DNA of 64,000 bases from Pseudoips prasinana (lineage: Eukaryota > Arthropoda > Insecta > Lepidoptera > Nolidae): positions 20,478,001 to 20,542,000 of the forward strand of contig OX621260.1 in assembly GCA_951640165.1 (NCBI GenBank). The letters run 5' to 3'. This document shows, one piece after another, positions 1-11,454 of the stretch. Positions within the stretch are counted from its first letter, which is position 1; each line of letters begins with the position of its first letter. The translations under genes and the position numbers were made by a program. The notes below the pieces were generated by a model. It did no database searches. It was not told where the DNA came from and saw only the letters and a list, made by a program, of their open reading frames with translations.

Positions 1-260
1 TTATAATTTATAAAACGACTGAATATTATTAGTTAAATAAAATAAATAAGAATAATTTCAATAAGTCTATCTATTATCAGGAATTAGGACGAGATTAAAT
101 TAAATCAACTGGGTTGAACAGTTTTCATATAAAACATTTAATTGTTTTGTGACCACGATAATGTTAATGGTAACTTCCTCAAAATAATGTAGGAAAGGCA
201 GGAAACAAACAATCTAATCCGAACAAGGTCGACATACTAGCCTGTTGTTTTATAGCATTC

Positions 261-360
261 ATACGTAGACGCACGCCTGCTTCCCAGAAGGCTAGGCAGA
301 GACAACGGATTTCCATTTGTCACGATCCTTGCATACCTCTTTCTGCAGGCGTGATTGCAG
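261..360 (-). repeat. LINE C-terminal relic (CKDRDKWKS family)
   Basis: The complement encodes a worn version of the C-terminus [13 protein letters not shown] of a lepidopteran LINE, the same family as 16640-16993. The + strand carries the recognisable run GGCAGAGACAACGGATTTCC. Confidence 0.6.
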
Positions 361-572
361 GAGATCTACTGCCTCCGTGACGACAAGGTTGATGGGTTTT
401 TCGCGACCGCTAAACTAGACAACACTCGTAAGCAGCTGATTAACCGATCAGTTTAGGCAATTTACGTTCTTCCGTTATATGTTCGCCACGAAATACATTT
501 CGGGGCGATCAACGTGCGCTGACCAATTTCCATTCTTCACATCGATATCTCGTACTTTTCCTATAGACATTA

Positions 573-888
573 TCTATATATTTATATAATAAAATCGTAG
601 GAAAGTCAAAACTGTACATTTAATATTTTTCTTAAAGGATCCTTGGGGCGTTATCTACAATCGATATCGAAGCCAAAAATATAGTTTTTAGAATTTTTTG
701 CTGTTTGTCTGTATGTATGTTCGGGCTAAACTCAAAAAGTACTGCTTGGATGTGCTTAAAATTTTGCATAAATATTACTAAGGGTCGGGTCAACATATAG
801 GCTACATATTATCACGCTATCACCTACGAGAGAGGAGCTGTGAGAATTTATAAAATTTAACGCGGGCAAAACCGCGGAGCACAGCTAG
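573..888 (+). mobile_element. Non-autonomous Helitron, family H2
   Basis: Starts TC after an A and ends CTAG before a T, with the 3' hairpin CGCGGGCAAAACCGCG just before the end: the Helitron layout and A|T target. H2 is defined by the AAATCGTAGGAAAG start and the TATCACGCTATCACC region. Other copies are near 50859, 57654, 60716 and 61013. Confidence 0.75.
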
Positions 889-904
889 TAAATTATATTA
901 CTAA

Positions 905-1085
905 CCTTTCACAGTATTATTCCGTTATCCTCGTCGCCACTGACAAATAAAAGACGTGCGTTGGGTCCAAGCGTATAATAGACTGCCAGTGCCGCCTATG
1001 GACACTTGCAACACCAGATGAGTCGCTGGTGCGTTGCCGACCTTTAAGAGTCAGCAAACAAGTGTTGCTGACCTTTCCCCCACCT
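905..1085 (-). repeat. LINE C-terminal relic (KGRQRT family)
   Basis: The minus strand encodes LKGRQRTSDSSGVASVHRRH, the end of a LINE ORF2 also seen at 31225-31380 and, on the + strand, 47250-47600. Confidence 0.55.
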
Positions 1086-1269
1086 GAATGAGCTCTGGCG
1101 ACCATACTCACACACAGAAACACAACATTAAAACTATTAATGTTATATTAAGGAATTTCTTCTGTAAGGTGGAGGTGTACTTCCACAGTCGGGCTGCTCT
1201 TGGAGAGAATGAACCGCTTATACTGCGCCTTACGAATTAAACCTACCCACATACATTTACTACCCTACA

Positions 1270-1392
1270 AAATGGACCGATGATCTTGTGCGGGTCGCTG
1301 GAAACTGCTGGATGCGAATTGCGCAAGACCGGCAATTGTGTATATCTTTGTCCAGCAGTGGACGTCTTTCGGCTGATATGATGATGATGACA
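1270..1392 (+). repeat. LINE ORF2 C-terminal relic with (GAT)n tail
   Basis: Encodes WTDDLVRVAGNCWMRIAQDR followed by the remains of a QQWTSFG ending and a TGATGATGATGA tail. This is a common lepidopteran LINE end. Confidence 0.6.
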
Positions 1393-1775
1393 TATATTTG
1401 TATTAATATGTAACAGCCTCGGCCACTCTCATTTTATTCTTGTTACATGTTCGCCTGTTTTGGATACTTCTAGCCTGGCATTCTTTCTGAAAATCTCCGA
1501 TTTGTTCAAATAAAACTATCTGTCTTAACTATATTGAAACCAATCCTTAACATAATTGTTGGTCGGCGATAATAATCAATGTACTGCGAAAATATTTACA
1601 TTGAATTGACGTAAATGCTAAGCATGCTACAGTGCCATAAGCGGACACTCATGATACGCATGGCGCACGCCACTTATGACTAAATTAGCAGATGCCACAC
1701 AATTGACCACGCCACACGCATCACTTTACATGTTTACCTACACAATTACACATGCTAAAACACAAAACATACATA

Positions 1776-2620
1776 TGTTACCGGCAATGTATATAAATCA
1801 GGTATTATATACAATACCTAGGCAATGTATAGAATACCTGAGGCTTCCCGGCAACGTTTGAAATATGAATATTATTGTCCATTACATACTTTACCTAGGT
1901 AATGTATACAATTCCTAGGGATTGTATAGAATACCGGCTGGTCCACCGGCAATGTGTAAAATGTGTTAGGTTAGTTTTTTCTCTATCAGGCACAATTATT
2001 AGTGAAAGAAATTCACTAACGAAATAAACAAGTCGCAACATTTTTATTTCCTGCCTGCCCGCACTTCACCTCTTTAGAGTTATTTATTTAGTGATCAGTA
2101 ACAATACATTGTTTTTGACAAATTTCATACAACAATAATAATAATAATATCCTGGCACATTATTTACACACGGCCATCTGATCCCAAACTAAGCAGTGCT
2201 TGTACTATGGAAACCAGATAACTGATATACTACATATAGTACTTTTTTTCTTGTAAATACATTACGTATATAGATAATTACACCCAGACTCAGAACAAAC
2301 AGACAAGTTCATGCACACAAATATCTGTCCTGGGTGGGAATCGAACCCACGACCCTCGGCGTGAAAAACGACAATAATAACATAAATAAAACTATAAGAA
2401 AAATAATACAAATGTACACTAAAATTAATTAATTATTTCTTTTCCCGCTCTCGTCTTTTACGCACATTACCGGTTAGCGGCTGCGCATTCGGTATTCTAT
2501 AGAATACCTAGGCAAAGTATAAAATAAATTTTCTTTCATACATTACCTTCACGTTTTAGGTATTCTATACATTGTCTAGGTATTTAATAGACTATCGGAT
2601 TATATAGATTGCCGGTAACA
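1776..2620. mobile_element. TIR DNA element with internal CCTAGGCAATGTAT repeats
   Basis: Ends are inverted copies of TGTTACCGGCAAT. They are flanked by CATACATA on the left and CATACATT on the right, a probable 8-bp target duplication with one mismatch. Subterminal regions repeat TACCTAGGCAATGTAT in both directions. No transposase is present. An S2 SINE sits inside at 2147-2372. Superfamily not assigned. Confidence 0.55.
2147..2372 (-). mobile_element. SINE S2
   Basis: S2 is defined by a tRNA-like head (GGCGTGGTTGGTAGAT, B-box GGTTCGATTCC), a middle CCTGAGTCTGGGTGTAATT, and a tail with TACAAGCTCTGCTTAG and a TTATTATT end. Here it is reversed and nested in the TIR element 1776-2620; the head is cut short at GCGTGAAAAA. 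Confidence 0.75.
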
Positions 2621-2688
2621 CATACATTGTTTATTTATACTGATGTGTTTAAATATGTTTTAATATTTGTTTTTTCCTCTTGTTTCAG

Positions 2689-2762
2689 GTTATTTATTAT
2701 TTAAGGAATTTTGTGAACAGACGTCAGATGAACCAGTGCCACAATTAAAATTTTATGAAGAG
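2689..2762 (+). CDS. Gprk1: GRK2/3-type receptor kinase, RH-domain exon (first exon in window)
   Basis: Internal exon of a G protein-coupled receptor kinase, the serine/threonine kinase that phosphorylates agonist-occupied receptors at the membrane and starts their desensitisation. It reads (G)YLLFKEFCEQ...VPQLKFYEE, matching the early RH (RGS homology) domain of GRK2/3, where the vertebrate protein has YLLFRDF and FYEE. The acceptor is a pyrimidine tract plus TTTCAG and the donor is GTAAAT. The exon begins with two bases completing a Gly codon and ends in phase 0. The preceding exon with the N-terminal helix was not found and should lie upstream of the window. GRK2/3 orthology rather than GRK4/5/6 rests on later exons ([18 protein letters not shown]). 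In insects the GRK2/3 orthologue is called Gprk1. Confidence 0.93.
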
Positions 2763-2861
2763 GTAAATTATATGCTGTTTTTTTCCGTCACCGCCTGTAT
2801 AATTATATAGTATGTTGTCATGTATGTAGTTGTTTTGTAATGTTTATGTTTTGCTTGACAG

Positions 2862-2963
2862 ATTAAATTGTATGAAAAGCAAGAATGTGTGGAAGAGAGG
2901 CGGAGGATCGCGCGGGATATTTATGACAATTTTATTATGAAAGAACTATTAGCACATTCACAC
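2862..2963 (+). CDS. Gprk1: Gprk1 RH-domain exon
   Basis: Thirty-four codons, phase 0 at both ends, reading [17 protein letters not shown]...[11 protein letters not shown]. This corresponds to the GRK2 stretch IKKYEKLETEEER...YIMKELLACSH in the RH domain. It is separated from the previous exon by a 99-base intron with acceptor TTGACAG and donor GTAAGT. The next intron is about 9.2 kb and full of repeats. Confidence 0.94.
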
Positions 2964-3007
2964 GTAAGTAAAGGAAATATACGTATATATTTATATACAT
3001 AAATCAT

Positions 3008-3260
3008 CATCGTGTCGGCCTAATGACGTCCAATGGTGGACAAAGGCCTCCCCAATAGATTTTCACAATGGCGTAGTGTCCATAATTTGGAGGGATATGC
3101 CGTAATCATCACGCTTGGCAGACGGGTTGGCGATCGCAGTATGATGGTCATAGTACACAGAGAGACGCTGCTGCCCGTCCTCTGATAGATATACCCTCGG
3201 GTCGACTTCTACGACCCCCACGGGATGAAATGGGGTGGCGATATTCTATGCTGTCAGCCA
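3008..3260 (-). repeat. LINE 3' end relics
   Basis: Contains the reverse of the QQWTSFG LINE end (CAATGGTGGACAAAGGCCTC) followed by a related tail fragment (CATCCCGTGGGG type, reversed). No intact frame. Confidence 0.5.
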
Positions 3261-3593
3261 CACAGCAATATACGTAATTAATTATTATTCGTGATGAATC
3301 ATATGGTGATGATGATGATTGGCCCGATCGATTTCGGTCATGGCGATCATTTCTACTCCTAGTCGATATAGCGTTGGTACACCCGAAAATGGCTTCCGTA
3401 GCCAATCTTCTTCGTAACGTGCGCACTGAGCGCTGGTGAGTTTCCCATCAACATATTGAATATGCAATATTATATAAAGGCATATCACTGTAAATGTAAA
3501 ATGTACGGAAATTAAAAAAGCTTCTTATTCTAATAGCGTAACAATTATATTAGCAATGGAAAAATAAAGTTTAATGTTATTTTATATATTTAA

Positions 3594-3770
3594 CTAGCTG
3601 TGACCCGCGGTTTTACCCGCATTAAACTTTATAAATTATAGCCTATGTGTTAATCCAGGGTATCATCTACCTCCATGCCAAATTTTAATAAAATCGCTCC
3701 AGCCGTTTAGACGTGAAGAAGTAACAAACATACACACTCACAAACTTTCGCCTTTATAATATTAGTGTGA
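3594..3770 (-). mobile_element. Non-autonomous Helitron, family H1
   Basis: H1 is about 170-180 bp: 5' TC(A/C)(C/T)ACTAATATTATAAA, 3' hairpin CGCGGGTAAAACCGCG, end CTAG. This copy is reversed, with CTAG at 3594 and the 5' GA at 3769-3770. Confidence 0.72.
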
Positions 3771-4175
3771 CTGGATGTTGTATATTTATGAGATATGCCG
3801 TTTCGAAATTATCGGTTTACAACACAAGATTGAAAGAAAAAGCAATATTTATTTTGAGATGGCTTTATTTTAGGTTTATATGACTCAATATTTTATTGTA
3901 ATCAATCACATAAACGCAAGAGACGAAAACATTTTGGCGGTTGACAGTTTTATGTTCCATGCAATAATTTCGAAAAGGGCACAATTTCTAGAGTTGTGTC
4001 ACATCGCCATTACGTGTTTGTGCCTTTCTGGAATACAATAAGTGCAGGTAAGCACATAGATTACATTTACGTGAAAAAATTAATTTCACAAAGTATGCCA
4101 GATGTGCCCTTTTTGAAATCATATTCATTGGCATTGAATAGTGCGGGTTTGAGCTCACCGCGTTCTGTCTTGGAC

Positions 4176-4209
4176 TCAGCTTTACGCTGCCTAGGCAGCG
4201 TAAAGCTGA
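4176..4209. repeat. 34-bp perfect palindrome
   Basis: Two 17-base arms (TCAGCTTTACGCTGCCT and its complement) meet with no loop. No gene context recognised. Confidence 0.7.
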
Positions 4210-4299
4210 TGCCTCTCCAAAACGCGTTTTTCCCTCTTGACAAGCCCGAACTATTCCGGTTGTTGAAGCTGGAGAGTAGATAACCCTTATAATATACAT

Positions 4300-6030
4300 T
4301 TAATAGTAATTCGGCCTGGAGCAATATTATTATGCTGTATAACAAGCGACCCATAAATCTAAAGGAGTTCCCAACTTCACAAATAAAGTGAATCAATTTT
4401 TCTTGTTGCTCATATTAATATTCCTTCACGTGATATGTTCCTTATCGGCAGAAAAAAATATTGATGCAGATATTTGTTAAAATATATCCGCTTCCGTATC
4501 CTGAACAAGCTAAAACGTGATTTTGATATCTTGCTTTTAGGTGCTATTACATATCTTGTGTGTCTTTTTGGTTCTAGCATAAAGCTAGTGAGGATAATGT
4601 TAAACTCCAATATTACCTCGTATTTAAACTTGGTATCAGTAGTATTAACGCGAGTCATAGTCCACCCATAACGCCACACCGTGTCGCGTCGACGTATTTT
4701 TATTCTGTGTACTGTTTCCTTTATTCCAGGACATTTGCAATGTACTCTAGGAAAAGCGTCGTAATGTAGAATACTATAACTAAAGCCATTTCAAATATTA
4801 TTGTTCTGTTTTATTGAAAGATAACGGCCACAGCAGCATAACAGTTTTATTTTTGTTTTTACTATCCTGTTAAAATTTATGCAATAGAATTTGTTTAGCT
4901 CCATGTTGAATACCATGGTAATACGTTAAAGCTTTTAATAACGTAAACCTTATTCTTTTAATGATTCATTAATTTATTTTTGTAGGTAGTGGAATTTTGA
5001 AGTGATGATTTATTATTGAGATTTAATCTTCATTAAACAAATATCGGTACATTCAGTAACTTCCTTTGCACGTCATCAACAAAAGACTTTTAAATTGGTA
5101 TGCCACAGGGATCTTACTTAGGCCTTTACTTTGGCGAATGATCTCCGCTCGTTATTTATATTTTCCTAAGTTTTATGTGGTATTTAAGCTACCGAGATTT
5201 TATTTCGAAAGCGTTATAGCTGATGTTTGATAGGCTACGGTAACCGATCAACGTCATGTAGGTCATATGATCATCATTATTATTCTTCTTCTCTTCTTCA
5301 AAGCTTTTGGATGGCAAACTTGTAAAATATGTGTGGCCCTGAACGTGGCCACACTGATTGCCCTGCTTGTGGCATTTCTAAGAATATGTGGCATGAACAT
5401 GTGACAGGGCACGCTGATAGATAGAGGTGCCGGGGATCACCATCCATTTTAGCCCTTTCTAGGGAGCTTGCCACAGTACTGCGAACGTCTGGTGGCGCTA
5501 TGCCAGCCAGTGGTCATTTACATTTACCGATGGATATGATCATTTACCGATTTGGTAGTATAAAATAAAATGTAATGTATTTCGGTTATTATCTTCAGGA
5601 ACGACACAACATAAATGTTCCCAACCTCTTGTTTTAGACTATACTCACGTAGATATTTTGTCAGAAACTATCAATTTTGTTTACTCCAGTTATCTTTGTA
5701 AAAGTAATTTCACCGACGCGACGTGAACACGCTTTGAGTTTGAAACATATTTCAATTATGTGAAAGCTTTTAAATTAAATGAAAATGTGAATACAAAGTG
5801 ATAGGATCTGCGTGGATACGGTACGGCGGTGGTTTTAGTTTTCAAACAGTTTCTAATCTAACATCGTTGTACTGTGTGAATCACATAGTTTTGTGTAGGT
5901 ACGTTGTTAGTTCGCGGCAACTCTGGTATTGAGTCTTGTTGTCGAACATGTGACATGTGGTCTTGATATCTGCCGTGTGGTCTGTATTCGTCATATGTTG
6001 TCTACTTTTTAATAGAGCTAGACGGCACAC
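4300..6030. other. Intron, no recognised feature
   Basis: AT-rich intron. Short open frames here show no family resemblance I can name. A part near 5300-5530 is GC-richer and may be an old LINE relic, but no frame is convincing. Confidence 0.4.
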
Positions 6031-6035
6031 GGACA

Positions 6036-6135
6036 TGTTTAACCCATTTATCTGGTTTCCATAATACAAGCTCTGCTTAGTTTGGGATGAGATGGCGGAG
6101 TGGGAATAACGCCCCAGGATATTATTATTATTCCA
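6036..6135 (+). mobile_element. SINE S2 tail fragment
   Basis: Carries TATCTGGTTTCCATA, ACAAGCTCTGCTTAGTTTGG and a CCAGGATATTATTATTATT end; the tRNA-like head is missing. Confidence 0.6.
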
Positions 6136-6699
6136 AATCAAACGCGGCGTCAAAGAGAGATTTGTGGTCGCGCGATCCATAAGCGGCTATAGCGTGAAAG
6201 TATTGAAAAGGAATTTAAGGGCATTGGATAGGCTGAAAGTGGGGACAAGCGATTTTTCTTTTTTCGTCAATATAATCAACATTTGTTAAAAATGTAAACA
6301 ATATAATAGTTGTGCTATAAATTTGCAGGAAATCTGATAAAATTTGATTTAAAAAAATTGAATTGGACTACAATTTGCTATAAAACAACCTACTTGTTAG
6401 TAAATCGTAGCATAGTTTATTCATTAGTCAAATCATCCAACCTTGTGCAAATCTTTTGCAAAAGTTGTCTATTTTTTATAAATAATAATATTCTGGGACA
6501 TTATTCACTCACTCGTGTGAAGAACACGACTATTTGTTCTGTGGCTGGATGAATTTAATCTATTAGATATATATGTGTATTTAGAAATATATATCTAAGT
6601 AGGCATATTTATCACTTATCTGGTTGCATAGTACAGGCTCTGCCTAGTTTTATTTTTTTAAACTTAGTCAACTATTTTTGGTACATCTTTATTATTTTG

Positions 6700-6900
6700 T
6701 AAATACTTATCGTATGGGTAGTGGTTATCCTAGTGTCAGAGTTGTTCAAGCCGCCTAATAGGACTTCCATAGCTGTTGTCTTATGTCTACAACCGGGACC
6801 GACAGCTTAGCGTGTCCTCCGAAGCACGGAGACGATCACACTCACCTCGCCACCTCACATACGGACCGGTCTATCTAACTATGAGCACCTCGATATTTTG
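6700..6900 (+). repeat. Dispersed repeat X
   Basis: Contains TTATCGTATGGGTAGTGGTTA, ACAACCGGGACCGACAGCTTA and GTGTCCTCCGAAG. Other copies are at 35700-35850 and 41725-41960. Class unknown. Confidence 0.55.
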
Positions 6901-7194
6901 TAAATTAAACTGTTACAATTCAAAAAGTGTCCGCGCTTACTACAGATATTGCGAAAGGAGAGGTCGTAAGCGTCGTATCCGGCTAGAACGACTGTTGTTT
7001 GTATAATGAGTCTCGTTAGACGACTGTTGGCGTGTTGCCCGCGCGAACCTTCAATAACAATAAATAGCTAACCGTTGGACACTGTTATTTGATATTCTAC
7101 CCTCTTAAGTGTTCGTGTTGGGAATAATATTGATCATTCTAGTAATAACTCGTCAATAAGCTTTGTTAAGCGCCATTCGTAATGTTATGTCTTC

Positions 7195-7455
7195 GATATA
7201 TTGTGGACGGGCCTGTTGGCGTTGTTGGTAGATACGCTGCCTTTCACACCGGAGGTCGTGGGTTCGATTCCCAGCCGGGACAAATAATTGTGTGCATGAA
7301 ATGTTTGTTTGTCCTGAGTCTGGGTGTAAATTATCTTTATAAGTATGTATTTACAAAAGAAAAATAGTATATCCGTTATCTGGTTTCCATAGTATGGCTC
7401 TGCTTAGTTTGGAATTAGATGACCGTGTGTGAATAATGTCCCAGGATATTATTAT
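7195..7455 (+). mobile_element. SINE S2, near full length
   Basis: Full tRNA-like head (GGGCCTGTTGGCGTTG, B-box GGTTCGATTCC), middle CCTGAGTCTGGGTGTAA and the GCTCTGCTTAG tail ending in TATTATTAT. It is followed immediately by an S1 in the opposite direction, so the two tails meet. Confidence 0.8.
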
Positions 7456-7462
7456 TATAGTT

Positions 7463-7655
7463 AATAATAATAATAATATCTAGGGACAATGTCACACAGA
7501 TCTTCTAGCCCCAAACTAAGCAAAGCTTGTACTATGGGTACCAGGCGACGTTATACATACTTATATAGATAGATTAATACTTATATACATAGAAAACATC
7601 CATGACTCAGAAACAAATATTCGTGCTCATCACACTAATATTTGCACTTACTTAG
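7463..7655 (-). mobile_element. SINE S1, 5'-truncated
   Basis: S1 is defined by a different tRNA-like head (CACCGTAGCTTAGTTGG, B-box GGTTCGAATCCCGG), the middle TTCTGAGTCATGGATG, and a tail with ACAAGCTTTGCTTAG. This copy keeps middle and tail only. Confidence 0.75.
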
Positions 7656-7854
7656 TTCGTGGGACAAGTCCGTATAGCAGCATTACCGCAGTCATCACAT
7701 TCAAAAGATTATATATTTAAACAAAATAAATGAAATAGAGAAAAATCTGAACGGATTAATTTTCAAATAAAAATACCACTAAACAGTAGTTCCATCCGTT
7801 TGGGTGCTACAAGGCTCTAACCTCGCAGACATAGGCATAGAAACATATAAATTA

Positions 7855-8176
7855 TTGGCTGTGCTCCGCGGTGTTACCCCCGTTAAACTTAATATGAAGA
7901 ATATAATGAAAGTAAACGAGGCAAAAGAGGTGTGCAAAGATCGTGTCTAATAGAAATCCGTTGTCTCTGCATACCCCTCTGGGAAATAGGCGCGAGTCTA
8001 TGTATCTATGTAAATAAATTATAGCCTATATGGTTTAAAGATATGTAAGCTATATTACTAAAAAGTTACATAAAAATCCGTTCCGTAGTTTTTGTGTGAA
8101 AGAGTAACAAACATCCATACATCTGTACCTACCTCTATCTGTATCCACAAACTTTCACATTTATAATATTAGTAGG
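7855..8176 (-). mobile_element. Helitron H1 interrupted by LINE tail
   Basis: Reversed H1, with its terminal CTAG mutated to TTGG. It is split near 7891 by about 125 bases that include the [13 protein letters not shown] end (GTGCAAAGATCGTGTC, CCGTTGTCTCTGC). It resumes with ATAAATTATAGCC. Confidence 0.65.
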
Positions 8177-8355
8177 ATAACACGGGATCTGAACATATTT
8201 TACCGTCAAAAACTTTATAACTAATCGATATAGAGAAAATACTACACGGATTATTAACAATTTCAGATATAAATATCGCAAAAATTGTTTGTTCATCCAT
8301 TTGGGTGTTACTAGGCTCTAACCTCACATACATAGGCATTGAAACTTATAAATTA

Positions 8356-8500
8356 CTAGCTTTGCTCCGCGGTTTCAACCGCGTTAAACGCAATAAATTA
8401 TAGCCTATATGTTATTCAGATACATAAGCTATATTACTATAAAGTTTCATCAAAATCCGTTCGGTAGTTTTTGCGTGAAAGAGTTACAAAAATCCATAGA
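8356..8500 (-). mobile_element. Helitron H1, truncated
   Basis: Starts with CTAG and hairpin CCGCGGTTTCAACCGCG, and runs to GTGAAAGAGTTACAAAA, where the 5' end is missing. Confidence 0.65.
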
Positions 8501-8999
8501 GTATGAATGTTTTATTCAGCTTTAAAATAGAAATACCGCAAAAAGTTTGTCTATCCATTTGGATGCTACAAGGCTCTAACCTCACATACCTACATAGGCA
8601 TTGAAACTTATAATTATAACATAAGATCCCAACACAGGATATAACATGATACGTCACAAACATTTTAACTACTTAATCGAAATAGAGAAAATACTTAACG
8701 GATTACTTTCCAGATTAAACGACCTCAAAAAAGGCGATTCATCCTAAATTATCTCGTAACTAACCTCACCTACATACTTGAAACTTATAACATGACATCC
8801 CACTTTTTAAATCAGGGTTGGTAAAAAGATTTTTCATAGAACTAGTTTCCGCTCGCGCGCAATTTTTATGTATAATTGCTAAGTGAATGTTATCCGATTT
8901 AAGATTTTTTCGTTAAAAATCCCAAGTAGATTACTATAAATTAAAGCATAACAAACACTTGCACTTTCCAATTATATCAGTATACTTAAATATAAGTAC

Positions 9000-9190
9000 C
9001 TTGGGACAACTTACACACTGCCATTTGATCCAAAACTCGGCAGAGCTTGGACTATCCCAATAAGACTTTAATATTTCTAAATACATATTACAGATAAATT
9101 ACACGCAGACACAGGATAAATAATCGTACTCATCACACAAAGATTTGTCCTGGCTGGGGTTCGAACTCACCACCTATGTTTCAACATGGT
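9000..9190 (-). mobile_element. Old SINE S2/S4-like copy
   Basis: Degenerate: AACTCGGCAGAGCTTGG tail, CGCAGACACAGGAT middle, and a GGGGTTCGAACTC B-box complement. Confidence 0.5.
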
Positions 9191-9954
9191 CACTAACCAA
9201 CATGCCAGTCAAATTCAGTATAATATCCAGTCAAGTCAATATGTATTAAACACGACATTCTCCATACAAAGTATTAGCTACTATAAATCAATATTACCTC
9301 ATAGTATACGAAGGAATAAACGAGCAAAGCGGACTAGATTGACGTTATGTAGTGAAGATCACATTCTCTGCGGGTGACTATAAAACAACACAGTACAGAC
9401 GTCAAATCTGTCAAATTTCCCCAATTGAAATTGAACCTTATGCTTTTGTGATAAAGTTGAAAATCGATAAAAGAAATTTGACAGATTGGAGTAGCTGGAT
9501 GTGTTGGCGTCTGAACATGAGATACGTCTCTATTGATTTCTAATCAAACTTGTGCAGAGACAGACTCAACTGCTGCGGGATTTGATCACTCCTACAACGT
9601 CTTAGTACGGGATACGGCGACGCTATTTCTACGTTTATCTTTCAGAGGAACTTGTTTGATAAGATAAGACCGTATGTAATTTTTATTGGGATTCTTTTGA
9701 TGGGGTTGTTGTTTATTTTTAGATAATAAAATCCTAAACCTGAATTGGGATAAGACTAGATATTCAAAGAAAAAATAGTAAAACCTCTTAAAAACATGTT
9801 CATGTCTTAGTGCTTGACACTTTGCTTCAATACAAAGTCGTCATCAAAAGGTTTCCAATGAAAATTACTTGCGGTCATAATTTTAACAAACAAGTTCTTA
9901 TGTAAAATAAATATTAATATTAATGTGATAGTTTGTGTTCTTGTCAGTTTAGTT

Positions 9955-10032
9955 AGTTGTTTCGTGGGACTCGGACCCGCGACACGAAGCGGTGAGGCGA
10001 CTGTCTTAGCCGCTGTGCCACACGTGCAGTAT
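9955..10032 (-). mobile_element. SINE S3 head fragment
   Basis: tRNA-like head GTGGCACAGCGGCTAAGACA with B-box GGGTCCGAGTCC on the minus strand. S3 is best seen at 52207-52400. Confidence 0.55.
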
Positions 10033-10129
10033 GTTACAGTAAATTGATTTACCTAAACGCATGCTAGTAAAAATTATATGCGGACATATTATATATATTA
10101 TTATTTATATTATATGACATTGTAAACAA

Positions 10130-10255
10130 TTTATTTAATAAAAAATTATAAATAATGTATTTGCACGCCATAAGTGGCAGAATATGCGGAATATATTATT
10201 GTAAAATCTTTTGTACCATATTCTGGCAAATAAATAATTTGATTGATTGATTATA
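10130..10255 (+). repeat. LINE 3' UTR with (GATT)n tail
   Basis: Contains CACGCCATAAGTGGCAGAAT, then CTGGCAAATAAATAATTTG and GATTGATTGATT. It has the look of a CR1/Jockey-group LINE end: poly(A)-like signal and short tandem repeat tail. Confidence 0.5.
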
Positions 10256-10737
10256 TTGTATTGCTCCCGTAATAATTATGTAGCAAAAGGCGTTTAAACA
10301 AAAACTGTATGAGTGTATAACTTGTGTCGTCAGATCTTGTACTATTATGGCCTAGGTATGTCTACGAGGAAAACTTGCTACTCTAGCCTAATAGCTTATG
10401 TAGGTGACAATTTTAAACTTTTCTCTCTCGCTTATCGACCTACATCTTTTATGATAATCCAGTCAACAACAAAAATGACGATATTATTTACAACTGTAAG
10501 CTGTCACCGTGGCTTATTTGGTTGCGTCACATATAGTATCACTTACCGGCGACCTTACACCCAGGATTCCAACAATAACATAAGTATGAAAACTAAGCGA
10601 ATTGCTCAAAGAGCGATAGAACGTTATACTGTACCTTATGTTTTTCGAGTGTACTTGATCACAGCACTTCGACTCTTGAGGATATTTAGTGCTACATACA
10701 GCCCTACCCCACTTAAATTCTACTAACGTTTATAGTT

Positions 10738-10960
10738 TATGTCGGGACTGTTGGCGTGGTTGATAAAAGCTTGCCTTTCACGCCGCAGGTCGTGGGTTGG
10801 ATTCTCACGCAGGACAGATATTTTTGTGCATGAACAAGTCTCTTTGTCCTGAGTCTTGGTGTAATTATCTATTTAAGTATGTATTGACAAGTTTCCATAG
10901 TACAAGCTCTGCTTAGTTAGGGATCAGATGGCCAGGTCTGAATAATGTCCCAGGATATTC
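10738..10960 (+). mobile_element. SINE S2
   Basis: Head GGGACTGTTGGCGTGGTTG, worn B-box GGTTGGATTCT, middle CCTGAGTCTTGGTGTAATT and the AAGCTCTGCTTAG tail. Confidence 0.7.
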
Positions 10961-11454
10961 TTATAGTCACGCTAGGGTCATGGTACGGTTATTAGCGGTA
11001 AAACCAAAGAACGCGGCAGCATTTGTAGTGTAAATCTGATCTAATCCAAGATATATAAAGCTAAATAATTCAACCGTCTCAAAGTGGTCAGTTTTCTTTT
11101 CCAGTTGAAAAGACCCGTTGCAAGTTTTGTAATAAGTTTTCGTTTATCTGCGAGTTGCAACCGATTTGAGAAAATGACGATTCGATTAAATATTCTGCGC
11201 ACGAAGTTTTCTAACAATAGCAATAACAGAAATCCATTACACAGTTTATTTTTTGGAACAAGTTCTTTGTATATAAGTATTTATTATTCAATCAAAATTG
11301 AATTCACATTCAAGTTTGATTGATTATATTTTCAGTTTAATTTAACATTAAAATTTTTACATTGGTATTCTGATTTTGGATTCTGGTTTTAATAATAAAT
11401 GTACGTAATAAATGTGTGTAGTTGACGTCGTAGTATGTAGTAATCATCACGAGT

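Larger units (their letters stand above)
7725..8800. repeat. Four imperfect units, two carrying an H1 Helitron at the same place
   Basis: A 110-130 base unit (AGAGAAAATA..., CCATTTGGGTGCTACAAGG, CTCTAACCTC, GGCATTGAAACTTATAA) occurs at about 7725-7850, 8215-8352, 8510-8620 and 8685-8795. In the first two an H1 Helitron follows directly; in the last two it is absent. Confidence 0.6.

Noticed and set aside
1..2688. Upstream Gprk1 exons
   Set aside because: Looked for the N-terminal RSVMQKYL-type segment preceding YLLFKEF; none of the frames shows it, so it presumably lies before the window.
4067..4396. 109-codon minus-strand frame near the 34-bp palindrome
   Set aside because: Frames on both strands overlap the palindrome; no family resemblance.
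7195..7290. tRNA gene candidates (also 12616, 29400, 43620, 52207)
   Set aside because: A- and B-box motifs are present, but each is joined to a repeated body and tail found in many copies, and the stems are worn. These are SINE heads, not tRNA genes.
10313..10726. 137-codon open frame
   Set aside because: No recognisable motif, composition like the surrounding intron, no repeat or splice context; most likely chance.
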